This document shows positions 16,518 to 24,802 of a stretch of DNA of 31,710 bases, piece by piece. The stretch comes from Acidobacteriota bacterium (lineage in GTDB: Bacteria > Acidobacteriota > Terriglobia > Terriglobales > Acidobacteriaceae): assembly GCA_021793595.1 (NCBI GenBank), contig JAJYSL010000032.1, positions 1 to 31,710 of the forward strand, read 5' to 3'. A program made the position numbers and the translations under genes. The notes below the pieces were generated by a model. The model made no database searches, had not been told where the DNA came from, and worked only from the letters and a program-made list of their open reading frames with translations. How positions within the stretch are numbered: position 1 is the stretch's first letter; each line of letters begins with the position of its first letter.

Positions 16518-17105
16518 ATGAAACGAACAGGCGTCGTGCTTCTGGCAGTGCTGGGAATTATTGTTGTGGTGGGGCTGTTGGTGTTTGGCAGCTACATTTC
16601 CGCCCGCAACCAAATGGTGGCCAAGAACGAGCAGGTGAAGCAGACATGGTCGCAGGTGGAAATCGTGATGCAGCGTCGAGCTGACCTGATTCCCAACCTG
16701 GTGGCGACGGTGCAGGGATTCGCCTCCCATGAAACCACGGTTTTCAGCGATATCGCCAATGCGCGGGCGGCGTTGCTGGGGGCGAAAAATCCGCAGGATA
16801 AGATCGCGGCGAACGGGCAGCTGGACAATGCTCTGGGTCATTTGCTGATGATTTCGGAGGCCTATCCGCAGCTGCGGTCGAATCAGAATTTTCTGCAATT
16901 GCAGGATGAGCTGGCGGGAACCGAGAATCGCATCGCCGTGGAGCGGCGGCGGTACAACGAGGCGCTGCAGGATTACAACACGTTTATCGGGCTGTTTCCC
17001 AATAGCGTCTGGGCAGGGATTGCCGGATATCACCGCAACAATGCGTATTTTGAGGGGACAGCTGCGGCGCAGCAGGTTCCAAAGGTGAACTTCTCAGGGA
17101 AGTAA
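16518..17105 (+). CDS. lemA: LemA family protein
   Basis: This 195-residue LemA protein has an N-terminal membrane helix (residues 5-25) followed by a long helical domain. The family signature is clear: NQMVAKNEQVKQTWSQVEIVMQRRADLIPNLV (31-62), then ARAALLGA and a late RRRYNEALQDYNTFIGLFP (148-166). The mature domain probably faces the periplasm as a coiled-coil bundle. Its molecular role is not established; lemA and TPM genes occur together in many bacteria, matching the arrangement here. The ATG follows GGGGAG at about 16502-16507. The gene ends 20 bases before a strong bidirectional terminator. Confidence 0.9.
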   Translation: MKRTGVVLLAVLGIIVVVGLLVFGSYISARNQMVAKNEQVKQTWSQVEIVMQRRADLIPNLVATVQGFASHETTVFSDIANARAALLGAKNPQDKIAANGQLDNALGHLLMISEAYPQLRSNQNFLQLQDELAGTENRIAVERRRYNEALQDYNTFIGLFPNSVWAGIAGYHRNNAYFEGTAAAQQVPKVNFSGK

Positions 17106-17125
17106 GTAGTCTTGCGTTTCGCAGG

Positions 17126-17159
17126 AAAAAGGCTGGTCGCCGAGGCGACCAGCCTTTTT
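17126..17159. terminator. Bidirectional intrinsic terminator
   Basis: AAAAAGGCTGGTCGCC (17126-17141) pairs with GGCGACCAGCCTTTTT (17144-17159), giving a long GC-rich stem with a tiny loop and A and T runs at the two ends. It separates converging lemA and the RsbV-like gene and should work in both directions. Confidence 0.9.
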
Positions 17160-17175
17160 ACTTTCAGGCAAAGGT

Positions 17176-17526
17176 TTATGCGTGGCTGAAGGACGCGATG
17201 GCTTGCGCTTCATCGTCCTTCACATCAAAGACGGTGTACAGCTTGGTGATCTGCAGCAGATCGTGAACTTTTTTCGTGAGCTTCAACAACTTCAGCTCGC
17301 CACCCTGATTGCGCGCAGCGGTAAAGGCGCTCACCAGCTCGCCGATGCCGGAACTGTCGATGTAGTTGACATCGGCCAGGTTCAGCAGGATATCTTTCGA
17401 TCCCTTGCCCAACAATTCACGAACCGCATTGCGCAGTTGCACACTGCCTTCGCCGAGTGTGATGCGACCGCTCAGATCGAGAATGGTAACTCCATCCACT
17501 TGGCGGGTACTAATCTTCATGCTCAC
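17176..17526 (-). CDS. STAS-domain anti-sigma factor antagonist (RsbV/SpoIIAA-like)
   Basis: This 116-residue single STAS domain has the sequence VTILDLSGRITLGEGSVQLRNAV, then ILLNLADVNYIDSSGIGELVSAF. The phosphorylatable serine is one of Ser58/Ser59 in DSSG. In this family the unphosphorylated form binds and neutralises an RsbW-type kinase, freeing a sigma factor or another target. The start is GTG at 17524-17526, with AAGGAGG nine bases upstream; the ATG two codons later is too far from it. It lies 14 bases downstream of the RsbW-like gene, forming a two-gene operon in kinase-antagonist order. No sigma factor or PP2C phosphatase gene is in the window. Confidence 0.9.
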   Translation of the reverse strand: MSMKISTRQVDGVTILDLSGRITLGEGSVQLRNAVRELLGKGSKDILLNLADVNYIDSSGIGELVSAFTAARNQGGELKLLKLTKKVHDLLQITKLYTVFDVKDDEAQAIASFSHA

Positions 17527-17540
17527 GGTGGTATTCCTCC

Positions 17541-17969
17541 TTAGGCGCTTTTCTGGGTTGAATCCAAATGCTTAATAAGTGTTAGCTCGGTGCCGGGGTG
17601 CAGTAGCTTGAAGTGTACCTCGTCCATAAATGATCGGATGAGGAAAATTCCGCGGCCGGAGCCGCTGAGCAGGTTTTCCGGCGCCAATGGGTCGGGAAGC
17701 GTGGCCGGATCCAGGCCTTTTCCCTGATCGCTGATGCGAATGATCAACGAAGACCCATTATTCTCAAACGAAGCCGTCATCTTTTTTTCCGGATCGTAGG
17801 CGTTGCCATGGAGCACGGCGTTGACTGCGGCCTCGCGCACCGCCATCGCCAACTGGAAGGTTTGATCCTCGTCCAGTCCCGACTTCTGGGCCAACTGTTC
17901 CGCCGCATCTTCCACTTTGTTCACGCTGTCGAGCGATGAGTCCAAAGTGTAACTGAATCGACTAACCAT
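17541..17969 (-). CDS. Anti-sigma factor serine kinase (RsbW-like HATPase)
   Basis: This 142-residue GHKL-type ATPase is of the RsbW/SpoIIAB kind. It carries the N box REAAVNAVLHGN (Asn50), G1 box DQGKGLD (81-87) and G2 box GSGRGIFLI (103-111). It should phosphorylate the adjacent RsbV-like protein on serine and bind a sigma factor or other partner. ATG 17969 is taken as the start; GTG 17981 is in frame four codons upstream and cannot be excluded. The gene is promoter-proximal in the operon. On the minus strand upstream, a perfect TTGACA (plus-strand bases 18091-18096) is the best candidate for a -35 box, with only a weak -10. Confidence 0.9.
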   Translation of the reverse strand: MVSRFSYTLDSSLDSVNKVEDAAEQLAQKSGLDEDQTFQLAMAVREAAVNAVLHGNAYDPEKKMTASFENNGSSLIIRISDQGKGLDPATLPDPLAPENLLSGSGRGIFLIRSFMDEVHFKLLHPGTELTLIKHLDSTQKSA

Positions 17970-18419
17970 GGAATCCACCACACGCCCCGAGGCCGCTAAA
18001 TTATCGGTTCCTGGTTCCGATTGCGGTCATTGTCGCCAAGGACACGCAGAATTTCTCCACAGGGGAAGTTTGCTTGTGCGGTTGCCCTAGTGTCAAGGAA
18101 GTCTTTTCCCTTTCCGCACGCCTGGACTCTGATCTGTAAGCTTTTTTTGAAGCTCGCGAGGCGCATGGAAGGGCGGTCATTGCATCCCATGGAAGAGCTT
18201 GGAAGGCGGATTTGAGGCGCGGCACAGCGAGCGGGCAAAGAAACTGCTCTCGCGTTGGCTTGAGTTGAGTAGACTGTCACTGCGGGCGAAGGCAGCGCTT
18301 GGACTGGGGTGACGTCACTTCCGATTCGCGCAGCCTTGCTTGCGAGGACATGTGTATCGCCGCTGAATCGCATACGCAAGAACGATCGACCCGTAATCGA
18401 AAACAAGAGAGTACAGCCC
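17970..18419. other. Divergent intergenic region, RsbW-like / MgtE-like
   Basis: About 450 bases separate the two divergent genes. TTGACA on the minus strand (18091-18096) is a possible -35 box for the RsbW-RsbV operon. On the plus side the MgtE-like frame is open back to a GTG at 18309, but the conserved protein starts well after 18420. I looked for an Mg2+-sensing M-box riboswitch and could not identify one by eye; a covariance search is needed. Confidence 0.3.
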
Positions 18420-19715
18420 ATGCCGCCGGACGAGACAAAGAAAAATTATAAGGAGGGGTCGAACGCGAAAGACTCCGTCCTGATTCATCTTTCCTGGTTG
18501 CTGGGTAGTCCAATCCTGGATGCGGCTGGGCATTCTCTTGGTCGTGTGCGCGAAGTTGCGGTCACTCCGGGCGTGCGCGCTTCGCTGGTGACGGAACTGA
18601 TTTGGGGAAAGAAGGATGACTTGCAGGCGGTTTCGCCGGCGGGACTGGAGCAGACGCCGAATGGCGGGTTGCGGTTGCGTGGGGATGCCCATCCGCGGCC
18701 GTTCAGTATGAGTGAACCGCTGCTGTTGCTGGATCGCGACCTGATGGATCAGCAGATTATCGACGTGCATGGACGCAAGGTGGTGCGGGTGAACGATGTC
18801 TCGCTGCTTTGGCTGCCTCACGATTGCGGCGGAGAACTGCGCGCGATTGAGGTGGAGGTAGGCACCCTGGGAGCGATGCGCCGCCTGCTGAAAGGCATCG
18901 TGACCAAGCGAGCCATCGAGCTCATCACGAAGAAAATTCCATCGCGTGCCATTCCCTGGGATTTTGTCGATCTGATTGAAGTGGATCCGGCGCGCCGGGT
19001 GCGGCTGAAGATTTCTCATGAGCGCCTGGCGAAGTTCCATCCGTCAGACCTCGCCGATATTTTGGAAGACCTGGCGCCCGTGCAACGAGAAGCGATCTTC
19101 AGCCAGCTCGATGAGGAAGTGGCGGCCGAGGCGCTGGAGGAAGTGGAGCCGAAGCTGCAGAAGCAATTGCTGGAATCGATGGATTCCGAACGAGCCGCCG
19201 ACATTATGGAGGAGATGGATCCGAGCGCGGCGGCGGATTTGCTGGGCGAACTGCGCAAGGAACAGTCGGAAGCCATTTTGGAAGAAATGGAGCCGGAGGA
19301 GCGGGAAGAAGTCAAAGAGCTGCTGGAGTTCAGCGAGCATTCGGCAGCGGGCCGCATGACGACAAACTATGTCGCGGTATCGACGGATGCGACCGTAGCC
19401 GAGGCGATTGAAGCGCTGCGCAATTTCGACGACGATCCGGAAATTGTGACGGAAGTGTACCTGCTGAACGAAGACGGGATGCTGCTGGGCGTGGTGCCGC
19501 TGGCGCGGTTGCTGCTGGCGCTTCCGGATACGAAAGTGGCAGTGCTGAGCGAATCGCGTTTTGTGAGTTGCCCGGCGGATATGCACGACAAGCAGGTGGC
19601 GGAGCTGTTCGATCGTTACAACCTGTATGCGCTGCCGGTGGTGGAGGAGCATAACAAGCTGGTGGGCGTGGTCAACGTGGATCAGGTGATCGCGTTTATG
19701 AGGCAGCAGGCGTAG
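18420..19715 (+). CDS. Soluble MgtE-like regulatory protein (PRC barrels, MgtE_N, CBS pair)
   Basis: This 431-residue protein corresponds to the cytosolic part of the MgtE Mg2+ channel, without its membrane domain. Two PRC-barrel-like segments (about 25-75 and 108-190) are followed by the MgtE N domain (about 204-305, with FHPSDLADILEDLAP, ERAADIMEEMDPSAAADLLGEL and the end EFSEHSAAGRMTTNYV). Two CBS domains follow (about 313-370 and 375-430), and the protein stops where the plug helix and five membrane helices of MgtE would start. In MgtE this acidic N-CBS unit binds Mg2+ and closes the pore. A free-standing copy is expected to sense Mg2+ and act on a partner; the NRAMP/NrmT-like transporter at 23546 is the obvious candidate. 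ATG 18420 is preferred, although the frame opens at GTG 18309. Confidence 0.85.
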   Translation: MPPDETKKNYKEGSNAKDSVLIHLSWLLGSPILDAAGHSLGRVREVAVTPGVRASLVTELIWGKKDDLQAVSPAGLEQTPNGGLRLRGDAHPRPFSMSEPLLLLDRDLMDQQIIDVHGRKVVRVNDVSLLWLPHDCGGELRAIEVEVGTLGAMRRLLKGIVTKRAIELITKKIPSRAIPWDFVDLIEVDPARRVRLKISHERLAKFHPSDLADILEDLAPVQREAIFSQLDEEVAAEALEEVEPKLQKQLLESMDSERAADIMEEMDPSAAADLLGELRKEQSEAILEEMEPEEREEVKELLEFSEHSAAGRMTTNYVAVSTDATVAEAIEALRNFDDDPEIVTEVYLLNEDGMLLGVVPLARLLLALPDTKVAVLSESRFVSCPADMHDKQVAELFDRYNLYALPVVEEHNKLVGVVNVDQVIAFMRQQA

Positions 19716-19746
19716 CGATGCCGCACGGCACGAGCAAGGAACAGGG

Positions 19747-20889
19747 ATGACAGATTTAATTCACCCCACTCAAGCTAAAGAACGGCTTGAATGGGCCACC
19801 CGGCGGCCATCCCCGAACGGGCTGCGGATTCTGTACATCGCGCCGATGAATTACGGCTGGTACGGACTCTATCGGCAGCACAGCCTGCAGCGGCTGGGTC
19901 ACACGGTATTTCCCATCGACATTATGCAATACGAAAAGCACGGCAATCCGTGGATGGCGCGGATTCGCTATCGCCTGCAGATTGGCAGCATGGTGACGCG
20001 GATGAACGCGGACGTGCTGCGGCTGGCGAAGGAACATGACGTCGATGTGGTGTGGTTCGACAAGCCGTTGTTTATACGCGTGGAGACGTTGCGACAATTG
20101 CGCGCGATGGGTATTGCGACCGTGGATTACATGATCGACAATCCTTTTGGCCCACGGCGCGATCCGGGATTTCGGCTGTACGTGCGGACGATTCCGGAGT
20201 ACGACCTGCACGTGCAGCAGCGGGATGTGAGCGTGGCGGAATATCTGGCGCGGGGCGCGCGGCGGGTGGTGAAGGTGCAGACGGCGTTTGAGCCGAGCGT
20301 GCATTTTCCTCCTCCGGCGGGCTGGTCAGACAAAGATCGAACGCGCGAGGTGTCATTCATTGGAACACCGTATGACGAGCGGCCGCAGTTTCTGACTGAT
20401 TTATGGCGCAAGTACGATTTGCCGGTGGTGATTTCCGGGCCGCGAATCTGGACCCGCAAACTGGAGCCATCGGCGTTGACCGCTTTGTATCCAGCGCCGG
20501 ACGAACTGTACGATGCGGCGTATCGCGAAGGCATCTGGCGGTCGAAGATCAATCTGAGTTTCCTGACGCACGGCAATCAGGATGAGTACGCACACAAGAG
20601 TTTTGAAATTGCCGCATGCGGCGGATTTCTGCTGGCGGAGCGATCGGCGGGGCATAGCGAGCGATTTCGGGAGAATGAAGAGGCAGTCTTTTTCTCGGAT
20701 ATTGAGGAGTGCGCGGACAAGATTCGCCGCTATCTGAAGGATGAACCGGCGCGGGCGCGGATTGCGGCTGCAGGGCGGCGTCGAGCGGTCACGTGTGGGT
20801 ACGACAACGATAGCCAGCTCGCCAAGGTGATGGACGTGGTGGAGGAACTGTTGCCGAAGATTCGCGCGGTTCGCGGTTCGCGGAAATGA
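19747..20889 (+). CDS. CgeB-like glycosyltransferase
   Basis: This 380-residue GT-B-type glycosyltransferase resembles the CgeB/DUF3880 group. A first Rossmann strand, LRILYIAPMNYGWYG, starts at residue 26. The nucleotide-sugar domain has VSFIGTPYDERPQFL (about 200-214) and the conserved AHKSFEIAACGGFLLAERS (about 280-298), followed by the usual late helices (ADKIRRYLKDEPARARIAAAG). The donor and acceptor sugars are unknown. Residues 6-19 (HPTQAKERLEWATR) are encoded by hairpin element E, so the N-terminus is repeat-derived; no alternative ATG precedes the first conserved strand. The stop overlaps the start of the GMC gene (ATGA, 20886-20889), so the two are translationally coupled. It begins 31 bases after the MgtE-like gene. 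Confidence 0.82.
   Translation: MTDLIHPTQAKERLEWATRRPSPNGLRILYIAPMNYGWYGLYRQHSLQRLGHTVFPIDIMQYEKHGNPWMARIRYRLQIGSMVTRMNADVLRLAKEHDVDVVWFDKPLFIRVETLRQLRAMGIATVDYMIDNPFGPRRDPGFRLYVRTIPEYDLHVQQRDVSVAEYLARGARRVVKVQTAFEPSVHFPPPAGWSDKDRTREVSFIGTPYDERPQFLTDLWRKYDLPVVISGPRIWTRKLEPSALTALYPAPDELYDAAYREGIWRSKINLSFLTHGNQDEYAHKSFEIAACGGFLLAERSAGHSERFRENEEAVFFSDIEECADKIRRYLKDEPARARIAAAGRRRAVTCGYDNDSQLAKVMDVVEELLPKIRAVRGSRK
19763..19801. repeat. Hairpin element E, inside the glycosyltransferase 5' end
   Basis: CCCACTCAAGC (19765-19775) pairs with GCTTGAATGGG (19785-19795) with one mismatch, around loop TAAAGAACG, and is followed by CCACCC. It is very similar to element D at 24839. It is read in frame as codons 6-18 or so of the glycosyltransferase. 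Confidence 0.7.
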
Positions 20890-22505
20890 TCGTCGATTTC
20901 AAACGCGAGCGGACGCTGCCGGCCTTTGTGGCGGACGTGTGCATTGTGGGCGCGGGGGCGGCGGGCATTGTGCTGGCTGCGGAATTGACGCGGAAGGGCA
21001 AGCGGGTGCTGCTGCTGGAGAGCGGCGGGCGCAAAGAGGATGAAGCATTCCAGCAATTGAACCGCAGCGACAGGGTTGGCCAGCCGCTGAAGCGGGTGCA
21101 TGCGGGGCGATTTCGCGCGCTGGGCGGGACGACGATTCGCTGGGGCGGGCAAATCCAGGAGATGCAGGCGTGGGATTTTGAAGCGCGGCCTGGAATTGCG
21201 GGGAGTGGATGGCCGATTTCGAAGCGGGAGCTGACGCCGTATTACGAGCGAGCGCTCGAAGCGGAGGGATTGCTGCCGGTGCTGCGGACCGATGAGGAAG
21301 TGTGGCGGGAGGCGGGCTCTGCTGCGCCGAATCTTTCGGAGGACCTGGTTTCTTATTTCACGCGCTGGTGTCCGGAGCCGAATTTTGCCCGGCTGCATCG
21401 GGCCGCGCTGGCTTCGACGAACATCTGCGTAGTGCTGCACGCAACTGTTTGCGAAGTGATGATGAATGAGGCCGCGGATGCGGTGCTGGGGCTGCGCTGC
21501 AGAAACCTGGCGGGTGCAGAACATGTTTTTCATGCGCCGACGTATGTGCTTTCCGCGGGGATGATGGAAACGCTGCAGCTGCTGATGCAGCCGATGGAGA
21601 AGGGGCAGACGCCGTGGCAGAACAACGAGTGGCTGGGGCGGCATGTGCAAAGCCATATCGATTACAACTCCGCGAAATTGGTGAACGTGGATCGCGAGCG
21701 GATGGAGCAGGTGTTTCCGAATGTGTACCTGAAGGGGAGGAAATATCAGCCGAAGCTGCGAGTGACGGAGGAGCGGCAGCGTGAAGAAGAAACGCTGAAT
21801 ATTGCGGGGGCGATTTCTTTCATCAGCCTGGGGAATGTGGAGCGGGATGTGCGGCAGATGAAGTCCGCGGCGCGGAATTTGCTGCGCGGCAACTGGTCGG
21901 CGATTGGCGTGCGCGATACGCTGCCGGCGCTGCGGCGGCTGCCACTGCTGATGCAACTGGCGTACAGCTTCTATGTGAGCCATCGCGCGTATTGGCCGCA
22001 GGATGTGACGTATTGGCTGCGGGTGCATTGCGAGCAGGAACCGCTGTCGGCGAGCCGGATTACGTTGACGCCGGAACGAGACGCGCTGGGGATGTTTCGC
22101 AGCCGGATCGACTGGCAGGTGTCGCCGCTGGAATGGAAGACGATTCAGCGCTTTACGCAGATGGCGAAGGTCGCGCTGGAGAATGCGGGTCTGGCGAAGC
22201 TGGAACCAGCGCCGGAGCTGGCGCTGGCGGACGGTTATCGTCAGGTGACCTTCGACGACAGCTATCACTGGATGGGGGGCACGCGCATGGCTGGCTCGGC
22301 CGCGGATGGCGTGGTCGATACGGATTTGAAAATCCATGGCGTGCGCAACCTGTATGTGTGCAGCGCGTCGGTATATCCGACCTCGGGATTTGCCAATCCG
22401 GTGCATACATTGCTGGCGCTGGCGATTCGACTGGCGGATCACCTGGCGGGGCTACCGCCGGTAATCGACGAGCCATTGGACACGCAGGTGCGGGCCGATG
22501 CTTGA
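20886..22505 (+). CDS. GMC-family FAD-dependent oxidoreductase
   Basis: This 539-residue flavoenzyme is of the glucose-methanol-choline family. The FAD-binding motif CIVGAGAAGIVLAAEL lies at 19-34 (Gly22, Gly24, Gly27), with acidic Glu45 ending the second strand. LGGTTIRWGGQIQEM (about 80-94) is the FAD-covering loop. The C-terminal block has YHWMGGTRMAG, carrying the probable catalytic histidine, and SASVYPTSGFANPVHTLLALAIRLADHL, carrying the Asn/His partner. The sequence style is closest to bacterial sugar or polyol dehydrogenases and pyranose-oxidase-like proteins; there is no signal peptide. It overlaps the glycosyltransferase before it and the aldo/keto reductase after it. A likely role is oxidation of a hydroxyl on a sugar or sugar conjugate; the substrate is unknown. 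Confidence 0.87.
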   Translation: MIVDFKRERTLPAFVADVCIVGAGAAGIVLAAELTRKGKRVLLLESGGRKEDEAFQQLNRSDRVGQPLKRVHAGRFRALGGTTIRWGGQIQEMQAWDFEARPGIAGSGWPISKRELTPYYERALEAEGLLPVLRTDEEVWREAGSAAPNLSEDLVSYFTRWCPEPNFARLHRAALASTNICVVLHATVCEVMMNEAADAVLGLRCRNLAGAEHVFHAPTYVLSAGMMETLQLLMQPMEKGQTPWQNNEWLGRHVQSHIDYNSAKLVNVDRERMEQVFPNVYLKGRKYQPKLRVTEERQREEETLNIAGAISFISLGNVERDVRQMKSAARNLLRGNWSAIGVRDTLPALRRLPLLMQLAYSFYVSHRAYWPQDVTYWLRVHCEQEPLSASRITLTPERDALGMFRSRIDWQVSPLEWKTIQRFTQMAKVALENAGLAKLEPAPELALADGYRQVTFDDSYHWMGGTRMAGSAADGVVDTDLKIHGVRNLYVCSASVYPTSGFANPVHTLLALAIRLADHLAGLPPVIDEPLDTQVRADA

Positions 22506-23469
22506 GACGATTGCGTTGCCGGGGAGCGGGCGCGTGACCACGCGGCTGGGCTTTGGCGGCTCCGGATTGATGGGCGGGATCAGCGAGCGCGAATCGCTGC
22601 GGTTGCTGGAAACGGCGTTCGACGCGGGGATTCGCCACTTTGATGTTGCGCCGGCGTATGGGCATGGGCAAGCGGAACGCTGCCTGGGAAAATTTTTGCG
22701 GGGGAAACGGGACCAGGTCACGGTGGCCACGAAGTACGGCATCCTGCCCCCGGCGCGGGCGGGACTGCTGGAGATGGCGCGCGGGGTGGTGCGGCCTGCG
22801 GTGGCGCGGCTGCCTGCAGTTCGAAAGCGAATGGCGCAGGCGGCGGCAGGATTGCGCGCGAAGGCGAAGTTTTCCGCAGAAGAAGCGGGAAAATCGCTGG
22901 AGCATAGCCGGAGGGAACTGGGTATCGACGCGATCGATGTATGGCTGCTGCATGAGGCGACGGCGGAGGATCTGGATGGCTCGGATTTGCTGCCGTTTCT
23001 GCGAGATGCGCAAGCGCGGGGGATGATCGGCACGTATGGCGTGGGTGCGGAGCGCGGACGCATTCGTGACATTTGGGCGCGACATCGAGAGTATTGCCCG
23101 GTACTGCAGTTCGAGCGGTCGGCGCTGGAGAAAGAGGAGGCCAGTTTTCCTGGAGCGTTCCTGATTCATCATCGTGCCATTTCAGCAGCGATGGGCACGA
23201 TTCTCGATCGCTTCAAGGGGGATGCGGGGCTATGCCGGCGCTGCTCCGATGCACTCGATCTGGATTTGTCGGATGCGAAGGCTTTGGCGGGAGTTTTATT
23301 GCAGGCGGCGCTGGCGGCACATCCTGAGGGAGTGGTGCTGTTCTCGTCGCGTGTGCCGGAGCACATCCGCGCGAACGTACAGGCGGCGGAAGAGACCGAC
23401 GCGCGCGCGAGGGGGAAGCGTTTTCTGGAACTGGTCGCGGGGAATCGAGACGAGTCGGGCCGTGCCTGA
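22498..23469 (+). CDS. Aldo/keto reductase
   Basis: This 323-residue (alpha/beta)8 NAD(P)H-dependent oxidoreductase has the catalytic tetrad in place: Asp49 in FDVAPAYG, Tyr54, Lys79 in VATKYG, and His152 in DVWLLHE. The C-terminal VVLFSSRVPEHIRANVQA fits the cofactor-binding end. A helix-rich insertion with many Ala/Arg residues (about 85-130) is longer than in typical family members. Two nearby cysteines in LCRRCSDALDL are unusual but not diagnostic. The ATG overlaps the end of the GMC gene by 8 bases, so the three genes form one coupled unit. One reading is that the GMC enzyme makes a keto-sugar and this enzyme reduces it with a different stereochemistry, epimerising the sugar; that is inference. 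Confidence 0.87.
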   Translation: MLETIALPGSGRVTTRLGFGGSGLMGGISERESLRLLETAFDAGIRHFDVAPAYGHGQAERCLGKFLRGKRDQVTVATKYGILPPARAGLLEMARGVVRPAVARLPAVRKRMAQAAAGLRAKAKFSAEEAGKSLEHSRRELGIDAIDVWLLHEATAEDLDGSDLLPFLRDAQARGMIGTYGVGAERGRIRDIWARHREYCPVLQFERSALEKEEASFPGAFLIHHRAISAAMGTILDRFKGDAGLCRRCSDALDLDLSDAKALAGVLLQAALAAHPEGVVLFSSRVPEHIRANVQAAEETDARARGKRFLELVAGNRDESGRA

Positions 23470-23545
23470 AAAGAATGCCTGTATTGGTTGATGCAGGTGC
23501 GGATATTCATTGGAATCGTGTACCCTGTAACATCCGGAGCCCCGC

Positions 23546-24787
23546 ATGAAGCAACGCTGGAAGACACAACTCGTATTGTTTCTAGCGGTCATCGGGCCGG
23601 GCATTATTACCGCCAATGTCGACAACGACGCAGGCGGAATTCTCACCTACTCCCAGGCAGGCGCGCAGTTCGGCTACATGCTGCTGTGGACGATGATTCC
23701 TGTCACGCTGGCGCTGATCGTGGTGCAGGAAATGTGCGCGCGCATGGGCGCGGTAACCGGCAAGGGACTCAGCGATCTGATCCGCGAGGAGTTCGGGCTT
23801 CGCATCACGTTCATCACGATGATCCTGCTGGTGATTGTGAATTTTGGCAACGTGATTGCGGAGTTTTCCGGCATTGCGGGCAGCATGCAGCTGTTCCACA
23901 TCAGCAAATACATTTCTGTTCCAATTTGCGCGGTGCTGGTGTGGCTGCTGGTGGTGAAGGGCGATTACAAGGGCGTTGAAAAAATCTTTCTGGGGGCTTC
24001 AGCGTTTTACATCGCTTATATCGCCGCCGGAGTTCTGGCCGGTCCCAACTGGCATACCGCGGTGCTGGCCACGGTGACATTGCCACCGCGGGAGGCCTGG
24101 CATAGCTCGTCGTACATTTACATGATTGTCGGCGTCATTGGCACCACGATTGCGCCGTGGATGCAGTTTTATCTGCAATCTTCCATCGTGGAAAAAGGCG
24201 TGACGGAGCGTCAATTGACGCCGTCGCGGTGGGATGTGATTGTCGGCTGCATGTTCACGGATATCGTTGCATGGTTCATCGTAGTGGCATGCGCGGCCAC
24301 GTTGTATGTGCATGGGATGGGCGCAATCCAGGTGCCGTCCGATGCGGCGGAGGCGATGAAGCCGCTGGCAGGACGGTATGCGTTTATTTTGTTTGCGGCG
24401 GGATTGTTCAATGCGTCGTTGTTTGCGGCGTCGATTCTGCCGTTGTCGACCGCGTATACCGTTTGTGAAGGCATGGGATTTGAATCGGGCCTGGATAAAA
24501 GCTTCAGCGAGGCGCCGGCATTTTATTGGCTGTATACGTTGCTGATTGCGGCGGGCGCGGGAGTGGTGCTGTGGCCGCACTTTCCGCTGGTGAAGGTGAC
24601 GATTCTTTCGCAGGTGCTGAACGGCGTGCTGCTGCCGATTGTGATGATCCTGATGCTGGTGCTGATCAACAAGCCGGAGCTGATGGGCAAGCACACCAAC
24701 AATCGCTGGTTCAATGTGATTGCGTGGGGAACGGCTGTCATCGTGATTGGACTGTCTGTGGCGATGCTATTTTCGCCGAGCAGTTAG
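23546..24787 (+). CDS. NRAMP-family transporter, NrmT/NRMT (Mg2+)-like
   Basis: This 413-residue protein has about 11 membrane helices and the NRAMP fold, for example TYSQAGAQFGY at the end of helix 1. The metal-site residues differ from Mn2+/Fe2+ transporters. The helix-1 motif DPGN reads DAGG (28-31). In helix 6 the GATVMPH-type stretch reads GTTIAPW (199-205), so the metal-binding methionine is Ala203 and the neighbouring small residue is Thr200. These changes match the clade of Nramp-related Mg2+ transporters studied in Clostridium acetobutylicum and Eggerthella lenta, in which the site is enlarged for hydrated Mg2+. The ATG has GGAG eight bases upstream. The gene follows the sugar-modification trio by 76 bases and shares a strand with the MgtE-like sensor. 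Mg2+ specificity is inferred from these residues. Confidence 0.85.
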   Translation: MKQRWKTQLVLFLAVIGPGIITANVDNDAGGILTYSQAGAQFGYMLLWTMIPVTLALIVVQEMCARMGAVTGKGLSDLIREEFGLRITFITMILLVIVNFGNVIAEFSGIAGSMQLFHISKYISVPICAVLVWLLVVKGDYKGVEKIFLGASAFYIAYIAAGVLAGPNWHTAVLATVTLPPREAWHSSSYIYMIVGVIGTTIAPWMQFYLQSSIVEKGVTERQLTPSRWDVIVGCMFTDIVAWFIVVACAATLYVHGMGAIQVPSDAAEAMKPLAGRYAFILFAAGLFNASLFAASILPLSTAYTVCEGMGFESGLDKSFSEAPAFYWLYTLLIAAGAGVVLWPHFPLVKVTILSQVLNGVLLPIVMILMLVLINKPELMGKHTNNRWFNVIAWGTAVIVIGLSVAMLFSPSS

Positions 24788-24802
24788 TTGTGCGACCAAG
24801 TG

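Noticed and set aside
18000..18419. M-box (Mg2+) riboswitch before the MgtE-like gene
   Set aside because: No recognisable M-box core; the region would need a covariance search before any such claim.
20730..22442. Very long minus-strand frame opposite the GMC oxidoreductase
   Set aside because: His/Arg/Gln-rich composition typical of an antisense shadow in high-GC DNA; the plus strand carries a complete GMC enzyme.
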